This document shows positions 63,806 through 64,000 of a stretch of 64,000 bases of DNA, piece after piece (within the stretch, counting starts at the first letter, position 1; each line of letters begins with the position of its first letter). This DNA is from Dryocosmus kuriphilus (lineage: Eukaryota; Arthropoda; Insecta; Hymenoptera; Cynipidae): the NCBI GenBank assembly GCA_038277395.1, contig CM076193.1, forward strand, positions 75,286,252 through 75,350,251, read 5' to 3'. A model generated the notes under the pieces. That model was given only the letters and a program-made list of their open reading frames with translations. It had not been told where the DNA came from and searched no databases. A program made the translations under genes and the position numbers.

Positions 63806-64000
63806 TGTGACATGCACCCCTTTTCCTTAGTAAAATATCACCAGAAAAATAGTGTGGTCGGCAGGGCCATCCACAAGGCAATCTGAGGTAACTCCAAAAT
63901 TCAAGAAGAATCGATAACTCTAAACCAAACTCGACAAAAAAAACTCCAAAACTTCACCCAAAACGATAAGCAACGAGCTATAAGCGATAAACAATACAGT
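63806..64000 (-). repeat. Right (5') LTR of element 3, cut by the window end
   Basis: 195 bp from TGTGACATGCACC match the left LTR from 40379 with about 13 substitutions by eye. The rest lies beyond the window. Confidence 0.9.

Larger units (their letters stand above)
40379..64000 (-). mobile_element. Element 3: minus-strand gag-only LTR element (LARD-like), runs off the window
   Basis: Matching LTR starts TGTGACATGCACC occur at 40379 and 63806. Just left of the second one is the plus-strand copy of a tRNA-Lys(CUU) 3' end, GCCCCACGTTGGGCGCCA (63786-63803), so the element reads on the minus strand. Its internal sequence is 44224-47220 plus 62133-63805, split by element 2. Only two gag pieces are coding. 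No protease, RT or integrase is seen, so it must borrow enzymes. The first 195 bp of the two LTRs differ at about 13 positions by my count. Confidence 0.82.

Overview
This window looks like a gene-poor, transposon-packed stretch of an insect genome. Hymenoptera is my guess, from the style of the LINE and Ty3/gypsy proteins; the sequence does not prove it. Only two pieces look like host genes. One is a short exon at 3325-3441 that closely resembles the C-terminal tail of cysteinyl-tRNA synthetase. The other is an unidentified candidate exon on the minus strand at 28344-28517. Nearly everything else is mobile DNA of at least eight kinds, much of it nested.

Layout. (1) 2-2486 is a Mutator-like transposase remnant with a complete Tc1 element (692-1958, TA duplication) inserted in its reading frame. 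(2) 3704-4255 and 4541-8071 are non-coding inverted-repeat elements; the second has arms of about 1 kb and a 79-bp poly-C run. (3) 8150-8640 is a 3' end of a minus-strand LINE. (4) 9101-28212 is a full Polinton/Maverick: 6-bp target duplication ACTGTA, terminal inverted repeats, and recognisable DNA polymerase B, packaging ATPase, retroviral-type integrase with chromodomain, adenain-like protease, penton-type minor capsid protein, double jelly-roll major capsid protein and several conserved small proteins. Most of the core genes carry one or more stops or frameshifts; the penton gene is intact. (5) 28522-40378 is an old Ty3/gypsy element (element 1) cut by a LINE fragment (31955-32915, 17-bp duplication), a Transib/RAG1-like transposon (36062-39981, 5-bp duplication CGACC, termini CACTATG/CACAGTG), and then element 3. 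(6) 40379 to beyond the window end is element 3, a minus-strand gag-only LTR element (tRNA-Lys primer site). Its left LTR holds a mariner (41047-42362), and its internal region is split by (7) element 2 (47221-62132), a younger Ty3/gypsy element of the same lineage as element 1.

Element 2 is the most interesting part. It has gag, protease, RT/RNase H, a long acidic spacer, a domain resembling TARG1/OARD1 macrodomains, integrase, then a small reading frame with a double-stranded-RNA-binding domain followed by a CCHC zinc knuckle, then an intact baculovirus-F-like envelope gene. The dsRBD frame and env each follow a good 3' splice acceptor, which suggests spliced subgenomic mRNAs. A retroelement that carries its own dsRNA-binding protein could interfere with the host small-RNA pathways; that role is my inference. 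Both gypsy LTR families also carry 28-bp-period arrays of TACGTG boxes about 50 bp upstream of their TATA boxes, although the rest of the repeat unit differs between them.
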